DNA of 64,000 bases from Diphasiastrum complanatum (Eukaryota > Streptophyta > Lycopodiopsida > Lycopodiales > Lycopodiaceae): contig MU831887.1 in NCBI GenBank assembly GCA_029204225.1, positions 34,354-98,353 of the forward strand, in the 5' to 3' direction. The notes beneath the pieces were generated by a model. That model did not search any database, was not told the DNA's origin, and was given only the letters and a program-made list of their open reading frames with translations. Made by a program: the position numbers and the translations under genes. Shown here in pieces: positions 21,456 through 34,165 of this stretch (within the stretch, counting starts at the first letter, position 1; every line of letters begins with the position of its first letter).

Positions 21456-22000
21456 CTTCATTGCCTTTAATCTAAGGATGCCTTAGGGAACTACACACCT
21501 TAAGTTAAGGGCACCTTCAAGATCTGCATACCTTCAGTCTAAGGGCACCTTCGGGTCTCTCATGTTTTTGCTACATTGGCAGACCGACGTCGCCAACTTA
21601 TCATCAATCCTAAAACAGCTAGAGAAACAAATATCCTAAGGGCAGTTACCAACTTTGTACAGATGCAAAACTGGAATAAATGGCAGTTAAGACATAAGAT
21701 ATTTTTTTCTTGACACTTGTAAATATATATATTAGCTGAATCAAGCTATGTAAGTGTTAATTGAATTTCTTTTTCAATTAGAATTATCTGTAGCCAACGT
21801 TATCATGCTCAACAAGCTGAAGTTATTACTTCAAGCCATTGTACTCAGTATTGATATTAATCAGAGTGCAGTTTTTGTCTCACTGCTGCGTTGTTTATTT
21901 GCACAATTTGTATGAATCATTCTACTTGAATATTTTCTACTGTTAGCTGTTGCGTTTCCGTTCCTACACGCCTATGCTCAATGCCTCGAGCTTCCACTGC
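21456..22000. repeat. LTR-like tract with CCTTA...TAAGG stem-loops
   Basis: Short palindromic units of the CCTTAAGTTAAGG and CCTTCAGTCTAAGG type recur at 21430-21560. They resemble the stem-loop cluster in the LTRs of gypsy F (48230-48420). A TATA-like run (AAATATATATATT) lies near 21720. I see no flanking duplication and no partner LTR, so only a repeat-derived origin is supported. Confidence 0.35.
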
Positions 22001-24554
22001 CGCTCACACCCACGGTTTTATGACATGGATCCTAGTACTTAAACTAAGATTAGGTTGACCCAATATAGAACTCTCAGACTTAAATTCTGATCAAACTTAC
22101 TTCTATTCCAATCAAAATGGAATTAGTAACCTTTGACCTTTTATAGTACTACTTATAGATAATGATTCAAATATCAAACATGTTCTAGTTCCAGATTGTC
22201 CTCACAATCCCTAGATAATTTCTCTCGAAAAGTTCCAATTAGGTATCTTACTTTGAATTTATCCGAAATTACTAACCACATCTCATTTCTATACCACAAC
22301 TGGTTCTCTTTCGAAAGCTATGCAACCAACAGATCCCCGGATAGAATATTATCCCATCATTTCACCCCTCCTTTAAAGGAAATTATCAATTTCCATAAAA
22401 GTTTACTGAAAAGATGACATGAAAATATCCAAATCCATGAAAAGTCAGTAATAAGTGCATTCCACAAAAGGATTCACTCAATTACAAACATGACTTTTCC
22501 TTCAAATATTTTCAACCTGAATGACTGAACTATCATTCCTCTTAAATCCATTTATGCAACAGAGATATTCAAGGTTTACGACATTGAACCACTTTGACTT
22601 TAGAATTTATCTGACTTCCAAGTTTATTTACACAAGTAGTAATTTATATGACATAACAATCTTTTAGAAGAATAATTTTATGTTAGAAAGAATCATATAA
22701 ATCGGTCTGATATCTATATTCGAGAAATTACTAAGAAGTAAAGGATTAATTAAGAAAGTGAGAAATAGATTTGAGGGCCTCTGATTTTGTAAATAATGAG
22801 ATACCACATTGGGATCTAGATTAAACCTCAAAATTTTCCAAAATACCCCACATTTGATCAAACAGTTATCTCTTTCCCATATCGCGACTAGGTACTAAAA
22901 TACACCATTAATCATCAGATTTTTACAGTCCTAAAATTTCCTTTCCAAAATTACTGATGTCCCATACCATCAGCTTTTCCTTCCAGAAAACTTTTAACTG
23001 CCTTATTTGATATTCTAGAGATCCACTGATCATCTAGTTGTCCTATAATCACTATAGGATATTATCTCTTGTTCCCAAATGCTAGAGAATTCCTTTGTTT
23101 GGATGACTGGCATGCCTATCAGATGGATATTGCGAATCCACATCTGATCCTATGACTTAAACAGAAGAATTAACATGGTTCAATATTACATTCTGATCTT
23201 TTCTGGTTAATGAATAAGCTTCAAATCCCCTACTGATGCATCAAATTTAGGGACAAGCTTCTGTCAATTAACAGATCCAATGTAATTCACGTATCAGATT
23301 CCACTTCTAACATCACAATTGACATCCAAAACTGCGGATAACTCAATGGTCACAAAGATATCAGTTACGAATTCAACTAAATGAATTCATCTAGGAAATT
23401 AATATCAGGTATTAAGCAATTATTTACTGGGTTTACCAAAATCCTTATTGCGAAATACATTTCCCGCTCACACTTACTACCACTGATGTCCACTCTTCTT
23501 CCCTCCTTAGAATTTTCAGTTCCCTAAAAATCTATTCCATCTAAGGTACTAAGAAGACGTAACGACATTAGTGAATGTTTAAAATTGATTACTGTAGGAA
23601 AAAAGTCTGAAACAATTTTATTTCTATCCTATCACTGGGCTAAATAATTGATATACCAAAAATCATCTACTAGTATGAAAAACACTACTAGTCTGATCTT
23701 TTGAATATAATTCACCCTAGGATTTAACTGGAAATGAAATCAATTTTATACTTTTGATCAGTTTGTATCAATTACAAATTCTCCAATAAAATTGGACTGT
23801 TTCGTTTTATTGACTGATTTTGGCATTACTTCGTCAGTATTAACAAACTATCCAAACTTAAAATACGAAATTACATGAATGGAAATCCTACCAATAGGAT
23901 TTCAGAAACTCTTAAACTGTATCCAAACAAGATTTTGCTGCTCAAATAAATAGTTCTGTCATCACTCATTTTGTCTGGCCATTTCGTATTGTTTGACGAT
24001 TTTAATTTTAATTTTGACAAGTATTTAGCACAAACGTTCACTTGGCCTATTTCCAATGATCAATATCGATTAGAAATATCCCGGACAAGTAATAGATTTC
24101 AAACTTAATTCCAAGTTCGAAATTCAACAGACATGGAAAATTTCAATTTTAACTTTCAATCTGGAAAAAACTTTGCTTCCAAAGTTTAGTCACCACCAAA
24201 CATAGTTCTAGAAAAATTTTATAATCTTTGATCAGGTATCGTTTTGGAAAGGTTTGTCGTCATCCTAAATCTATGAATCAAATCATAGACGAACTATTAG
24301 GATAGCAAAATATCTCCTTACACCATTTTCTCGGCCATGCGATGCAGAATCAATAATTCTATGATTCATTGCTGGTTTAGGTAGATTATTACATAAATCT
24401 CTTTTCTAACCCATTACTACATGCCAATTGACAAAATGGAGCTTCTCAAGAACCATAGAACTAAAAAACCACATGTAAGGCCAAACTTGACTTATTAAGT
24501 TTTTAATAAGGTTGTCATTAAACCCACGGGTTTCACCACTATGCATCTGGGCCG
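22000..24554 (-). mobile_element. Gypsy-type leader fossil (probable)
   Basis: This is a 2.5-kb AT-rich stretch without a supported gene. On the minus strand it follows an LTR-like block (24555-25083). In composition it resembles the untranslated leader at 45208-46964 behind the gypsy LTR. Open frames are all under 75 codons and carry no motif. Assignment as leader is inference from position and base composition. Confidence 0.35.
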
Positions 24555-25083
24555 CCACAAGTTCATTCACACACAAAGTGGTCAGCCGCATCCTCTATCG
24601 ATAGAGAGAGACCATAAGAGATAACCCCTAAGATGAGGATAGGAGAACACAATAAGAGAGACAATGGAGCCAAACCGCCCAACCAATCCTAGATCAAAAC
24701 CTGGATCTAGCCCCCAAGCCATGCCATGTGAAAGCTAGAGGAGAAGAGAGAACCTGGTAACCTAAACCCAATATGTCGATGGGAGGATCCCTACCTCATT
24801 ATATAGAGAGTAGATTCCTGTGCATGAAACCATGCAACCCCCATGCAGGTCAACTATAAATAGGTCTCATCTCTTCATGCAGTCCTCCTGCCTATATCCG
24901 TCACACAAACATACAATACTCTATATGTCTCAATTAGAGTGTCTGGGTCCTCTCAAGGTAATTAGTCATAAACAGGCCTTGACATGGAATTGAATCACGA
25001 CGTGACCAATAATCTCAAACATTGGAGGGCCAGTCTACCATATTAGGACTATTCCAGGTCCTTAACCGAATATGGCCATAACA
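24555..25083 (-). repeat. Gypsy-type LTR (probable), minus strand
   Basis: Read on the minus strand it begins TGTTATGGCCATATTC at 25083. It contains CTATATAATG (TATA-like) and then GCTTGGGGGCTAGATCC, shared with the gypsy LTR at 44525-45195. It ends near 24555 before TGGTGAAACCCGTGGG, a possible primer-binding site. The block 24774-25083 recurs at 33389-33699 in the same orientation, with similarity reaching about 50 bp further. Confidence 0.55.
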
Positions 25084-26482
25084 CACGCACTACGGTACAT
25101 GAGTTCTATGTGCCAACTTGAACAATCATCATCTCTTGTGCAATGTTGCATACAGAATAGCACTATCAATAATGCCACTCCTCATACCCATTGTGGTTCA
25201 CCATTACTATTATTCAATGGACAATCGAGCCCTACTGAAGAAGTGACGGAAGAACTGCAGGTAACTGCAAGATGGGCAATGAAGAAAGCGAAGAGCAGAT
25301 ACAATAAAGAGAAGATGGAAGACAACCAGAGGAAGCAATCCCTAGGTTCTACAAGCTTCCCATTGTTTCATGCAGCTCTACAAACACATCACCATCTCGC
25401 TCTAGTTCCATGCAACTCTACAAACACAACACCATCCCGCCCATTCCGCTTCCGCTTCCGCTCTCTTCATCTCACTCTATAAGAAACTCACTCATCGCCA
25501 ATGCTAAACTTGAAAGTTGGGGCTCCTTCTTACTTTTACTTATGTAAATTAAGTCATATGTGTTTTAATGTTTAATATGGGAAATTACACCTTAAAAGTC
25601 CCAACTTGACTTGTAATAATTTAAAAGTTTAAGTTTAATCTTTTAACTTTAATTGTTTTAGTTGTCCCATGCTATATATAATTAGCACCACAAGCGTGCT
25701 TACACACAGAGGATGCCATACTTGGGCCATTTTCTAAAATATTAAAGGTTGGGGTTTCAAGTTGGACTTACATGCATAGGATGCCATAGTTGGGCCATTT
25801 TTACTACAAATATGTGATGGCTTGATAGGTTATTCCGTGTAAGGTGCAACTTTTGTAAATATAGATGTGCTACATGGAAATGCTCCTTGAGCATCGTATT
25901 CCAACTCCCACATTCATGAACTAACATGGTTTTGAACTAATCATTATTACATCAACAACATTACAAAGAAGCCAGGTAGACCATATATGGACAAATTCAC
26001 ACAAATTTAAAATGCCTACACGGACACCATATAAAATATCACGCATATAAATCTAACAAAGTGGGCGGCTATCAACTGTTTGTGATACATGTTGGGCTAA
26101 GTATATGAAAATCTTAAAATTTGATAACCGACAATTTTGGGGGGTGCTACCATACAAAATGCAAGGGGTTTTGGTTATGCATTTAGATTCTAATTTTGGG
26201 ATAAGTATTTATGGGGTGTTGGCCAAGGGTAGCGTCATTTTTCCATATTTGCTCGATATCAATATGAAATGCATGTTAGAAATTGCAAATTCCAAGTATA
26301 TGCTCTCATCAATCTATACGCGTCCAGCGTGGATTCCGACCTTTCATTAAAATGTCATATTAATTTTCACAATGTACATGCTATACCACGAAGTTAACAA
26401 AAATCTTAATAAACAACCATTAAATCAACCACGGCCTTGTGGCTTGTCAGACTCACTTGTGTTGCAAATAAATAGTTGTAAG

Positions 26483-26484
<2 letters not shown>
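25084..26484. other. Unassigned region downstream of the hydrolase gene
   Basis: About 1.4 kb without a recognised gene. A 136-codon plus-strand frame (25072-25482) begins in LTR sequence and has no family resemblance. The tract would be 3' flank of the hydrolase gene. Confidence 0.4.

Positions 26485-26543
<59 letters not shown>
26485..26543. repeat. (GA)n microsatellite
   Basis: An uninterrupted GA dinucleotide run of about 29 units, roughly 100 bp beyond the stop codon of the hydrolase gene. The RE/ER reading frame through it is a repeat artefact. Confidence 0.95.
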
Positions 26544-26545
<2 letters not shown>

Positions 26546-26644
26546 CTATGCATTGCCACTTTCAATTTGTGAAAAAAAGTTCATGTCAGCCTTAAAAATA
26601 ATATCTGTGGGCTGCAAGGATGCTATGCTACCTACCCATGAGTG

Positions 26645-29600
26645 TCATGTAAAAAGAGTATTTCTTAGAAAATTTGTGACCTCAATCCACACTTCCTTTT
26701 GTGGTTGATTTCCTCTTATAACCTGTTGGCATTTGTCAAAAAAACACTATATGTTAGAAGGACATAACTCATGGACCAATTCGGAGAAGTCATGGCATAA
26801 TTGTATAAGTTAGTAAACACTGCTAACAAGATAATAGTCATCTTTACTCCAACCTTGCACATAGTACAAGTAACATAAACTAAAATCTCTAGAGTAAAAA
26901 GGAGTTGCCTCACTTGGTCCATGTCCTTCCAAAATGCATGTCCTTGACCCTTAGAGATGATAATCTTCTTCCAAATCTCAGCCTTTTCTAGTGCCTCCTC
27001 AAAATCCATAATCTTTCACAAAACCATAAGGAAAAAGACAGCTTCAAAGTGGGAACCTGCTATACAGCAAAAAGTATATTATATGGCAATTGCAAGTATA
27101 CACACCATTTTGAGAGGGAATTGTGCATCTTGATCGCCAAATACACCAAGTACCGAACCCCCAATGCTCTTCAGTGATTCTACATCCAAAACCTGCTATC
27201 CAACATCACTTTAGTCATAAACCTTTAGTCAGCCCAAATCCTGATACACGTACAAATTCAAATGGCAACCACAGCCACCATAAGAAAATTTGTAGCCAAA
27301 GAATAGCACCCCACCGGCTTCCCATAGATGACTATGACTGCTTTTGCTTTTTTGTAGTAGATGCTGTACTCTAATGCTTTTCCACCGCCATAACAGAAAC
27401 CTGCAAGCCCAACCTGGAGGCCCAAGCAACACTTGCATATTTACAAGCTACAACTTGAGAATGCATTGTCCTCAAAACGCGGCCTGTAAGATACACCGTA
27501 TATCTCAAATATAAAATGTGAGAAATCACAATCTATTGCAATGTCGATATGGAAGAGATAGTTGTACATTGTCTTATAACCATTAGTTGGCTTGGAAACA
27601 CGTAAAAATGGTTAACTAGCAAGAGACTGCTAGTTCAAAAGAACCTCCAGGGGAAACCATACCAAACAGGATATTTCAACAGGAAAGAGCAAAAAATGAA
27701 AAGCCAAACAGATGAGATCCCAACAAACATGGTGAAAGCAAGTTGTAAGCGATCTTTGCAAGCCATAGATCAAATCTAATGGACAAATGCTAAGAGGGTT
27801 TTAAACCTCTTAGATCAAAAACATAGTTTTTCATCTAGTGCTTTATCTTGGTAGCACACTCATAAAAATGCACTCCAGCCATGAGCTCAGATTGATTCAC
27901 ACCTTATCGATGTTCACTTGAGGTAATGTTGAGGCCCAGGCTAAAACTTCATCCAGATCTTTGTTCACCCGCTCCTGAAAAGTAGGCCCCATTCATTAGT
28001 GGTAGGACCTAATAAAACTTTTGCGAAAGAGCATGGCAGCAGGTGCTAAATGTAATCAGTAAGGTCTTACCCACATTTCAATAGTTAGTTGTGATTTTTT
28101 TCATATCGCTAGGTCTTTAAATCAACTTACTATCCTTTCTTCTATACCTAGAGTCCTATCCAACAAACTCTGCCATTAGTCTAGGTCTATTTTTACTTGA
28201 GACTTAAACAATGTTAAAGTTGCTCTGATTTGCCTCTCTGCAACTGATAAGATCACTCTGCAGGGCAAGCCATTACTTCATAACATGAATCATTAACACT
28301 GCATCAAAACTGGAAATAGCTTGGAAACATAGCTAACCAGTTTTCAGGAAAAATATTGAGATGTATACTGTGTTGCCGACTTCTGAGAAATGGGTCAATA
28401 AGAGGCAAGAATATCCACAGTAGCTCAATTGCAATTTATGAATGACATAACAAGCAAATCCAGACTAGTAACTAGCCATCTCAATTGCAGAGTGAAGAAT
28501 CAGATTGATTGCACATTTTAGAAGGTAGAAGAACAAATTTATGTGACAAAGCTCTTTTTTGATGTTTGTTCCGGGTGTTACTGCAGCATAATCTAGATTT
28601 AAGGAAATATTTTTGTCTAGTCTACTGACCTTTAGTAAAAACAAAGGAAACAGCAGGTCAAACAATCACTGTTCCAGCTACAGCCACCAAGGAATGAGTT
28701 AAGGGGTGAGGTTCATAAACAAAGCAGAACTTTTCTGCAATCTTGAAGAGCAATGAATGTGTGCCTCATCGTTTCAATGGATAGGAGGTTGCAATAACTG
28801 GAAAGTCAAGATCCAGAAGTTACTTGGGTTTTCCTCTTCGCTGTGCCTGCATGCCTCCTCCACGAACCAACCTACTAGATCCAGCTCCATCAAGAACGGT
28901 CAAGTTGCTAACTGAGTCACCATCCCCAACCCTTACCTCCCTCCAAGAGCTACCCCTGAGCTAGAGACCTGGCTTTCTTTGAGCTTGACTCTATGCAACA
29001 AAGATATTTGTTCCATATCACACATGCTCACCCATGAGAATGACTTCACATAGTCGACTAGCTCCTATAGTGGTAAGGCACGGGTAGCTTTACCAAAGTT
29101 GAGAAAATGCATCGTTATGGGATTCTCCTCGTTTGATGAACAATGCAGAGATGCTCCACAAAGAAAATAATGGTTGACCCAAAAAGCAATGAGAAGCTTT
29201 AAAAGCTATTAAATAAAGTACCATAAGCATGTAAGAGGAAAATTTTGTAAGGTTACAAGTTGTTGAGCAATCTAAACAGAGAGGCCAGGAAGCTACAGAA
29301 GCTGAACCTTGTCTATCAGAATTTAGTAGAATCTTAATGCTGACTTTGTGCATCATGCTGAGATGATGAGGAAAATTGAAGGATATTGATAGTGCCTCTT
29401 GAGCTATCTCACAGAGTTTCTCAGCTCCATTATGTGACAAAGCAACATTTAACATGAGCTTTCCATAGAGCTTCATTCAAGCATTACACAGTACAGGAAG
29501 AAGGAATTATGCACCACCTAAGCATCCTACGGTTGGATAATAGTTGCTGCCGCGTCTTGCTTGAAACAGGCCCAAATCCCAGGCTCAAGTAGGGATATCT

Positions 29601-31507
29601 GAGACCCTTTGGCTTCTTCAGGATGTACAGAATTGCACAGTAACTATTGATGCAACTAGAGTAATAAACTACCTGAACTGTTGTTCACTGGATTATAGCC
29701 AGCAAAAGGATGTTCAACAGGTATGGAGATTAAAATGCAAAATTGCACTTTATAGGGGTGATACTTCTGAAAATCAAAACATCTGAAATTTATAAGAGTT
29801 TTATGAGTTAAGGTGCTTTCTTTTGCCTGGTCGTTATTGAATCAGCTACAAAAATACTCGCAAGGACACAAATCCTTCTGTGCGGGTTAAAAACATATGG
29901 GAGGAAGGTAAATGGCCGCATACCAGCTAAGCGAGAAAAAAATCGTTGCCTAGCATCATTAGAACCTAGAAAAACTATAACACGTATAAATGTTCGAATT
30001 TTGAGTCCCAAAGAGTAAAAAAATAAGCAATCAGAAATACTATTAGCAACAATGTACGCCTTTTCACCAAACTGTATATTTGGCATATAGTAGCAATGTT
30101 CACTTTTTGTTAGTGTAAATGAAGCCAGATTACCACGCACAATTCCTCCACATGCATTGACATTTCCAACCAGTCGTAGACATGTCATGACCAAGACAAC
30201 TATGCTTGGAATTGAATCCTTACTGATCTCACAACAAGGCAATTACGACATGATTGGGCTCAACGTCATATAGAACGCAGTGGGACCAACCTCAATTCCT
30301 CGGTTCTGCCTCAGGAATGCTATTTCTGGGCAGAACCGGATCGCCAAGTCAGATTCCACTATAAAAAAACACCTTGCCATAGTATGAGGCGCACCGAGGT
30401 TGCAACATTGCAGATGCATATCATTGAACCAAGAACTGGAAGAATATAATTAACTGTAAAACTGCTCAATTATAACACTCACTACCTATCTCCACATACA
30501 AGTAATATTTCATATAGTTTGAATATCATCGAACCAAGAACTGAAATAAACGAAAAGACATTGAATTGCTTAGCGAATTATAACACTCTCACTAGCTATA
30601 TCAACATACGAGTAAAATTGCTAGTAGATTTTATAGCATTGAACCAAGAACTGAAACAAAAGAAAAGACTGTAACGGTTGAAATGCTTAGTACAACCGCC
30701 AATCATAACACTATCACTTAGTACACCTGCTCAATCATAATACTATCACTGGCTATATCCACATAGAATTAATACAGCTGAAAAAAATATACATCGGCTC
30801 TAGCCTCTTGCTACCTGCGGCGTCGTAAGCGCCAGAAAAATGGCCTTGGGAACAAAGCGAGTGCTTTCCCCACGGTATGTGTCTGGCGCGATCACGGCAC
30901 ACCCTACCTCCTTCGCAATAGCCTCCGCTTTCCTGCTTTGACACCGCAACACACACCTTTATCATCTATGCTCATATATTACAGCCATTGTCCGCTGAAA
31001 ACTGATCCTTCAGCTGAATTGGACTCAGAAAAACACAAGAAAGAAATAGTCCTGTAAGCTTTGGGATATGCAGTTTACAAATAGCCATTTGGCCATTTGG
31101 GCAGTGTAGAGAGAGCTGATGGAATACCCGCAAATCTCAGGGGTTAGGCCGTAGAATTCATGGATTAGGATCAAAAGTGGGAGCTTTTCGGGTGCAGACT
31201 GTGATTCTGAGATGGGGTTTGAAGGGGGAATGGAAACAAATGCTTGAATTTTCGTTCCATCTCTGGTTGGAATTTCGGTGTTGGCTACTTGTTGTAGCAT
31301 TCCGGCTGCCACAACACTCGCCACTCTCTTCCCTGCTTGCTTTTGCAAACAATTCTGCCCCCTCCACATACATGGCTTGTTTGGGAGGAGCGAGAGAGTA
31401 GATGAAGCAAGATGGGCAAAGCAAGAAATGGCAGAAGCCGCACTGAAACTAGGGTGATGATGATGATGATGAGCAATCAGCAAAGATGATGGTGAATAAG
31501 AAGCCAT
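26645..31507 (-). CDS. Dienelactone hydrolase family protein, plastid-type (7 exons)
   Basis: Exons, minus strand: 31128-31507, 30815-30932, 27903-27974, 27315-27413, 27106-27192, 26914-27012, 26645-26722. All six introns are GT-AG and the joined frame encodes 310 residues. The protein is an alpha/beta-hydrolase of the carboxymethylenebutenolidase (dienelactone hydrolase) family. The triad is visible: Cys197 in GFCYGGG, Asp245 in VFGDQDAQFP, His277 in GQGHAF. HEFYG (Glu117) matches the family HE.FG motif, and APDTYRG and ALTTPQERVNKDLDEVLAW match plant homologues. Residues 1 to about 75 are Ser/Ala-rich and basic with few acids and a His6 run, like a plastid transit peptide. Natural substrate in plants is not established. 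The first ATG at 31507 is used. All exons are in phase and no break is seen, so I infer a working gene. Confidence 0.92.
30301..30338. repeat. 13-bp stem hairpin in intron 2
   Basis: CGGTTCTGCC at 30301-30310 pairs with GGCAGAACCG at 30329-30338. A CAG/CTG extension follows a one-base bulge, leaving an 11-base loop. It is too short for a typical plant microRNA precursor on its own, so I call it only a hairpin. Confidence 0.7.
30420..30775. repeat. Degenerate tandem repeat, about 105-110 bp unit
   Basis: GAACCAAGAACTG recurs at about 30426, 30531 and 30641, each followed by similar text ending in 'cataacactatcact' and 'tatatccacat'. At least three diverged units lie in intron 2, just downstream of exon 2. 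Confidence 0.7.
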
Positions 31508-31597
31508 GCCAAAATATATACATGCTACTACTTATGCTTCAGAAAATTCCTCACAGCTTTTTTTATAGTGAAAAAGGCAAATGCCAAAAGAGAATCC

Positions 31598-31641
31598 CAA
31601 TCTCAATCTCAATCTCAATCTCAATCTCAATATCTATCTTA

Positions 31642-31676
<35 letters not shown>
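31598..31676. repeat. (CAATCT)n and (TA)n microsatellites upstream of the hydrolase start
   Basis: About 5.5 copies of CAATCT (31598-31630) are followed by a short mixed tract and a TA run (31644-31676). They lie 90-170 bp upstream of the hydrolase ATG, where its 5' untranslated region or core promoter would be. No separate TATA box can be picked out. Confidence 0.9.
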
Positions 31677-31679
<3 letters not shown>

Positions 31680-31680
<1 letters not shown>

Positions 31681-33338
31681 TGTGCCACATGAGGTCTTTT
31701 CCAATGTTGGTCGGGTATTGATTTTTTTTTTGTTTTTAACTTGATTTTAAAGACCCTAACCAACGGGGACACTATTTTTCAAAAATCGACTTTTATGTAA
31801 AAGCGAAGGGTATGCTCTTTTGTAAGAATCGACCACAGTTGAAAACCATCGATCCCTTTGGGCCTTGGATTGAGGTTAAGAACCATCATTTGAAAGGGGA
31901 TATAACCCGAGTATCAATTCAACTTACAAAACCGAAAATAATCAAACTTAGCTTATAACTTGTAACCATCAACTTAGTGAAACCATCTATCACTTGCCAT
32001 CACCTAGCCATTAGGGAGCTTGCTACTCTCAATGACAATTTATTTGTCTCTATGGGCCTACCACCTACCATCACATAATCATTAGTGAGTGGCTTCACTC
32101 ATCACGTCATCACCGAAACTTGCCATTAGCGAGCCATTCCTGAGCAGCACTTACCTACCACCGTTCTGCCACGAGCCTCATTATTCTTACCTGCCACCCG
32201 CCCACGCCCATCAGTGAGCCTCGTGAGTAGCCATTTCGCCCACGCCCATCATTCATCATTGAGCCATCTCTGGAGCAGAAGCATTGCAGCCCTAACTCGT
32301 GATCAGTCATTTTCAAAGCACCATCGGCGAGCCATTTTTGGAGCAGAAGCAGCGCATCATAGTTGTTTCCAGAGCACTAGCAGTAGCAGTACCAAGCCAT
32401 TCCTTGAGCTCCCATCAATGAGCACTAGCAAAAACGGTTTTTGAGCTGCCATCATCAACGAGCAACAACAAGGATCATTTTGGAGCTGCCATCATCAGCC
32501 AGTCATTACTGACCTTCTCCCCCTCATTGAGTACTACTCTATGCGTCCATCACACACCTATGATTGGTGAGCTTCCATCAGCGAGAAGGAGCACTGGCAG
32601 TTTTTGAGCCATTATAGACTAACGACCTTCCTTCCCTCACGGAATATCTCTATGTGGCCATCACGATCAACAAAATTGACAGTTTCTGAGTTGTTATCAT
32701 CAGCGAGCCACTTATTCTGGACCTGCCATCAGTGAGTTACTATCAGTTTTGGAGTCTCTATTGCAGCTGACAAAGATTTCTATTGCAATCCTAGCTTCTA
32801 TTTGAAATACCAGATTCTTCATTATCATTATCAAGTGAGTACTTTGCATTAATCATTGTTGTCTCTGAGCTATTCCTTAATTGGATTCTCATTATAGAGC
32901 TTTGAACTTTGATCAATGAGAATTCAGATGTCAGCATGATAGTATAGGACCACTGTTGTCACTCCTACCTAAGAATAGTGTGCATGCAACCTTTAGGGGC
33001 ATTCTATAAAACCAAGTTTTCATTTTTCTATCTTATGTGCATTGTATTCAGGAGTGGCAGTGTCTGTAGACACAGTGGCCTACTAATTTGCATATCCTAG
33101 AAGGCTTTACAGGTCAATCTTCCTTAATGTCAAAAGGTAGAGCAAGAACATTTGCAAGCATGGTTGAGGGTAAAGTGGTCATGAAGGGCAAGAAACAAGT
33201 GGACCAATTGGAGATAGAATTAGTGAATCTCAACCAAACATTTCCACATAAAATTCACAATAGGAGGATTCATTGTTGAGCCATCAATTGGCTTTGTTGG
33301 CCCAACAACAATGATTCTGGAGGCCTTACAATTGTAAT
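31680..33338. repeat. Unassigned region with degenerate GAGC/CCATC repeats
   Basis: No gene is supported. Between about 32080 and 32760, phrases such as 'tttttgagctgccatcatca', 'agccatttttggagcagaagca' and 'catcagtgagcc' recur irregularly, giving a degraded minisatellite of roughly 50-bp spacing. The two frames of 63-76 codons inside are repeat-driven or have no motif. The proximal part may include the hydrolase promoter. Confidence 0.5.
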
Positions 33339-33388
33339 GCCATGTGATAGCAAGAGAAAAAGATCTCAACTAGTAACTTGAACCAAGT

Positions 33389-33699
33389 TGTCGATGGGAT
33401 AATCCCCACCTCAACATATAAAGAGTAGAGTCGTGTGCATGAACTCATGCAATCCCCAAGCAAGTCAACTATAAATAGGTCACATCTCTTCATGCATTCC
33501 TCTTGCCTATAGTTGTCACACGTACATGCACTACTCCATATGTCTCAATTAGAGTGTTTGGGTGCTCTCAAGGTCATTAGTCACAAACAGGCCTCAACGT
33601 GGAATTAAATCTAGGTGTGACCAATAATCTCGAACACTAGAGGGCCGGTCTACCATAAATAGGACTATTCCATGTCCTTAGTTGAATATGGCCATAACA
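33389..33699 (-). repeat. Second copy of the 24774-25083 LTR block
   Basis: This 311-bp copy has the same ends (TGTCGATGGG...CATAACA on the plus strand) and orientation as the block at 24774-25083. Weaker similarity continues leftward to about 33340. No primer-binding site or flanking duplication is evident. It directly abuts copia integrase sequence at 33700. Confidence 0.75.
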
Positions 33700-34165
33700 A
33701 AAGATCTTTCTCTTCACCTTCATCTAACAAGAATATCCTATGGCATCAACGCCTAGGACATCTCCATATGAGAGCTCTAACTTATATTTTTCAATAAACT
33801 TGTCAAGGGCTTAGACATAAATAAGTCCTCACTGAAATAGACTAATGAAACTTGTATTCTTGGCAAACATTTAAGGTCAAGATCCACAAAAGGCCAAGCT
33901 CATAGAGCTAACGACATTCTGGATCTGATTCACTATGATTTCGGTGGCCAAAAAATCCCATCATGTGAATGATCGATATATTTTATTACATTTATTGATG
34001 ATTTTTTTGGACGAAATACTACCATGTTCATCAAGAACAAATTAGAAGCACGTCTATGTTTCAACAATTTAGACAATTATCTAAAACCTAGGTAGGAAGG
34101 AAGATTGAAGCCCTATGCATAGATGGAGGGGGAGAATTCATTTCAAATGATATGAATGACTTTCT
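33700..34165 (+). mobile_element. Copia E fragment (pre-integrase and integrase)
   Basis: The fragment contains NILWHQRLGHLHMRAL (GAG-pre-integrase motif) and, near 34125-34150, CIDGGGEFISND of the integrase core. It is heavily decayed. The start is cut by the LTR block ending at 33699. The end is cut by the copia D LTR at 34166. Confidence 0.75.

Larger units (their letters stand above)
27975..30814 (-). other. Long second intron of the hydrolase gene
   Basis: This 2.84-kb intron has donor GTAGCAAG and acceptor TTTTCAG. It holds two open frames (29090-29476 and 29808-30242, minus) with no recognised motif, a strong hairpin and a degenerate tandem repeat (listed separately). The other introns are 93-489 bp. 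Part of the excess could be old repeat insertions, but I cannot name any. Confidence 0.75.

Noticed and set aside
26372-26572. Arg/Glu repeat protein
   Set aside because: It is a translation of the GA microsatellite.
29090-30242. Genes inside intron 2 of the hydrolase (128- and 144-codon frames)
   Set aside because: No family resemblance, and no splice or start context. They are more likely chance frames within the intron.
30301-30338. MicroRNA gene or tRNA-like structure
   Set aside because: The stem is only 13 bp with an 11-base loop, and no cloverleaf or extended precursor can be drawn.
24774-33699. One large element with the two 310-bp blocks as its LTRs, carrying the hydrolase gene as cargo
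   Set aside because: There is no flanking target duplication, no primer site or purine tract facing inward at the expected places, and the right copy abuts an unrelated copia fragment. Two independent LTR remnants fit better.
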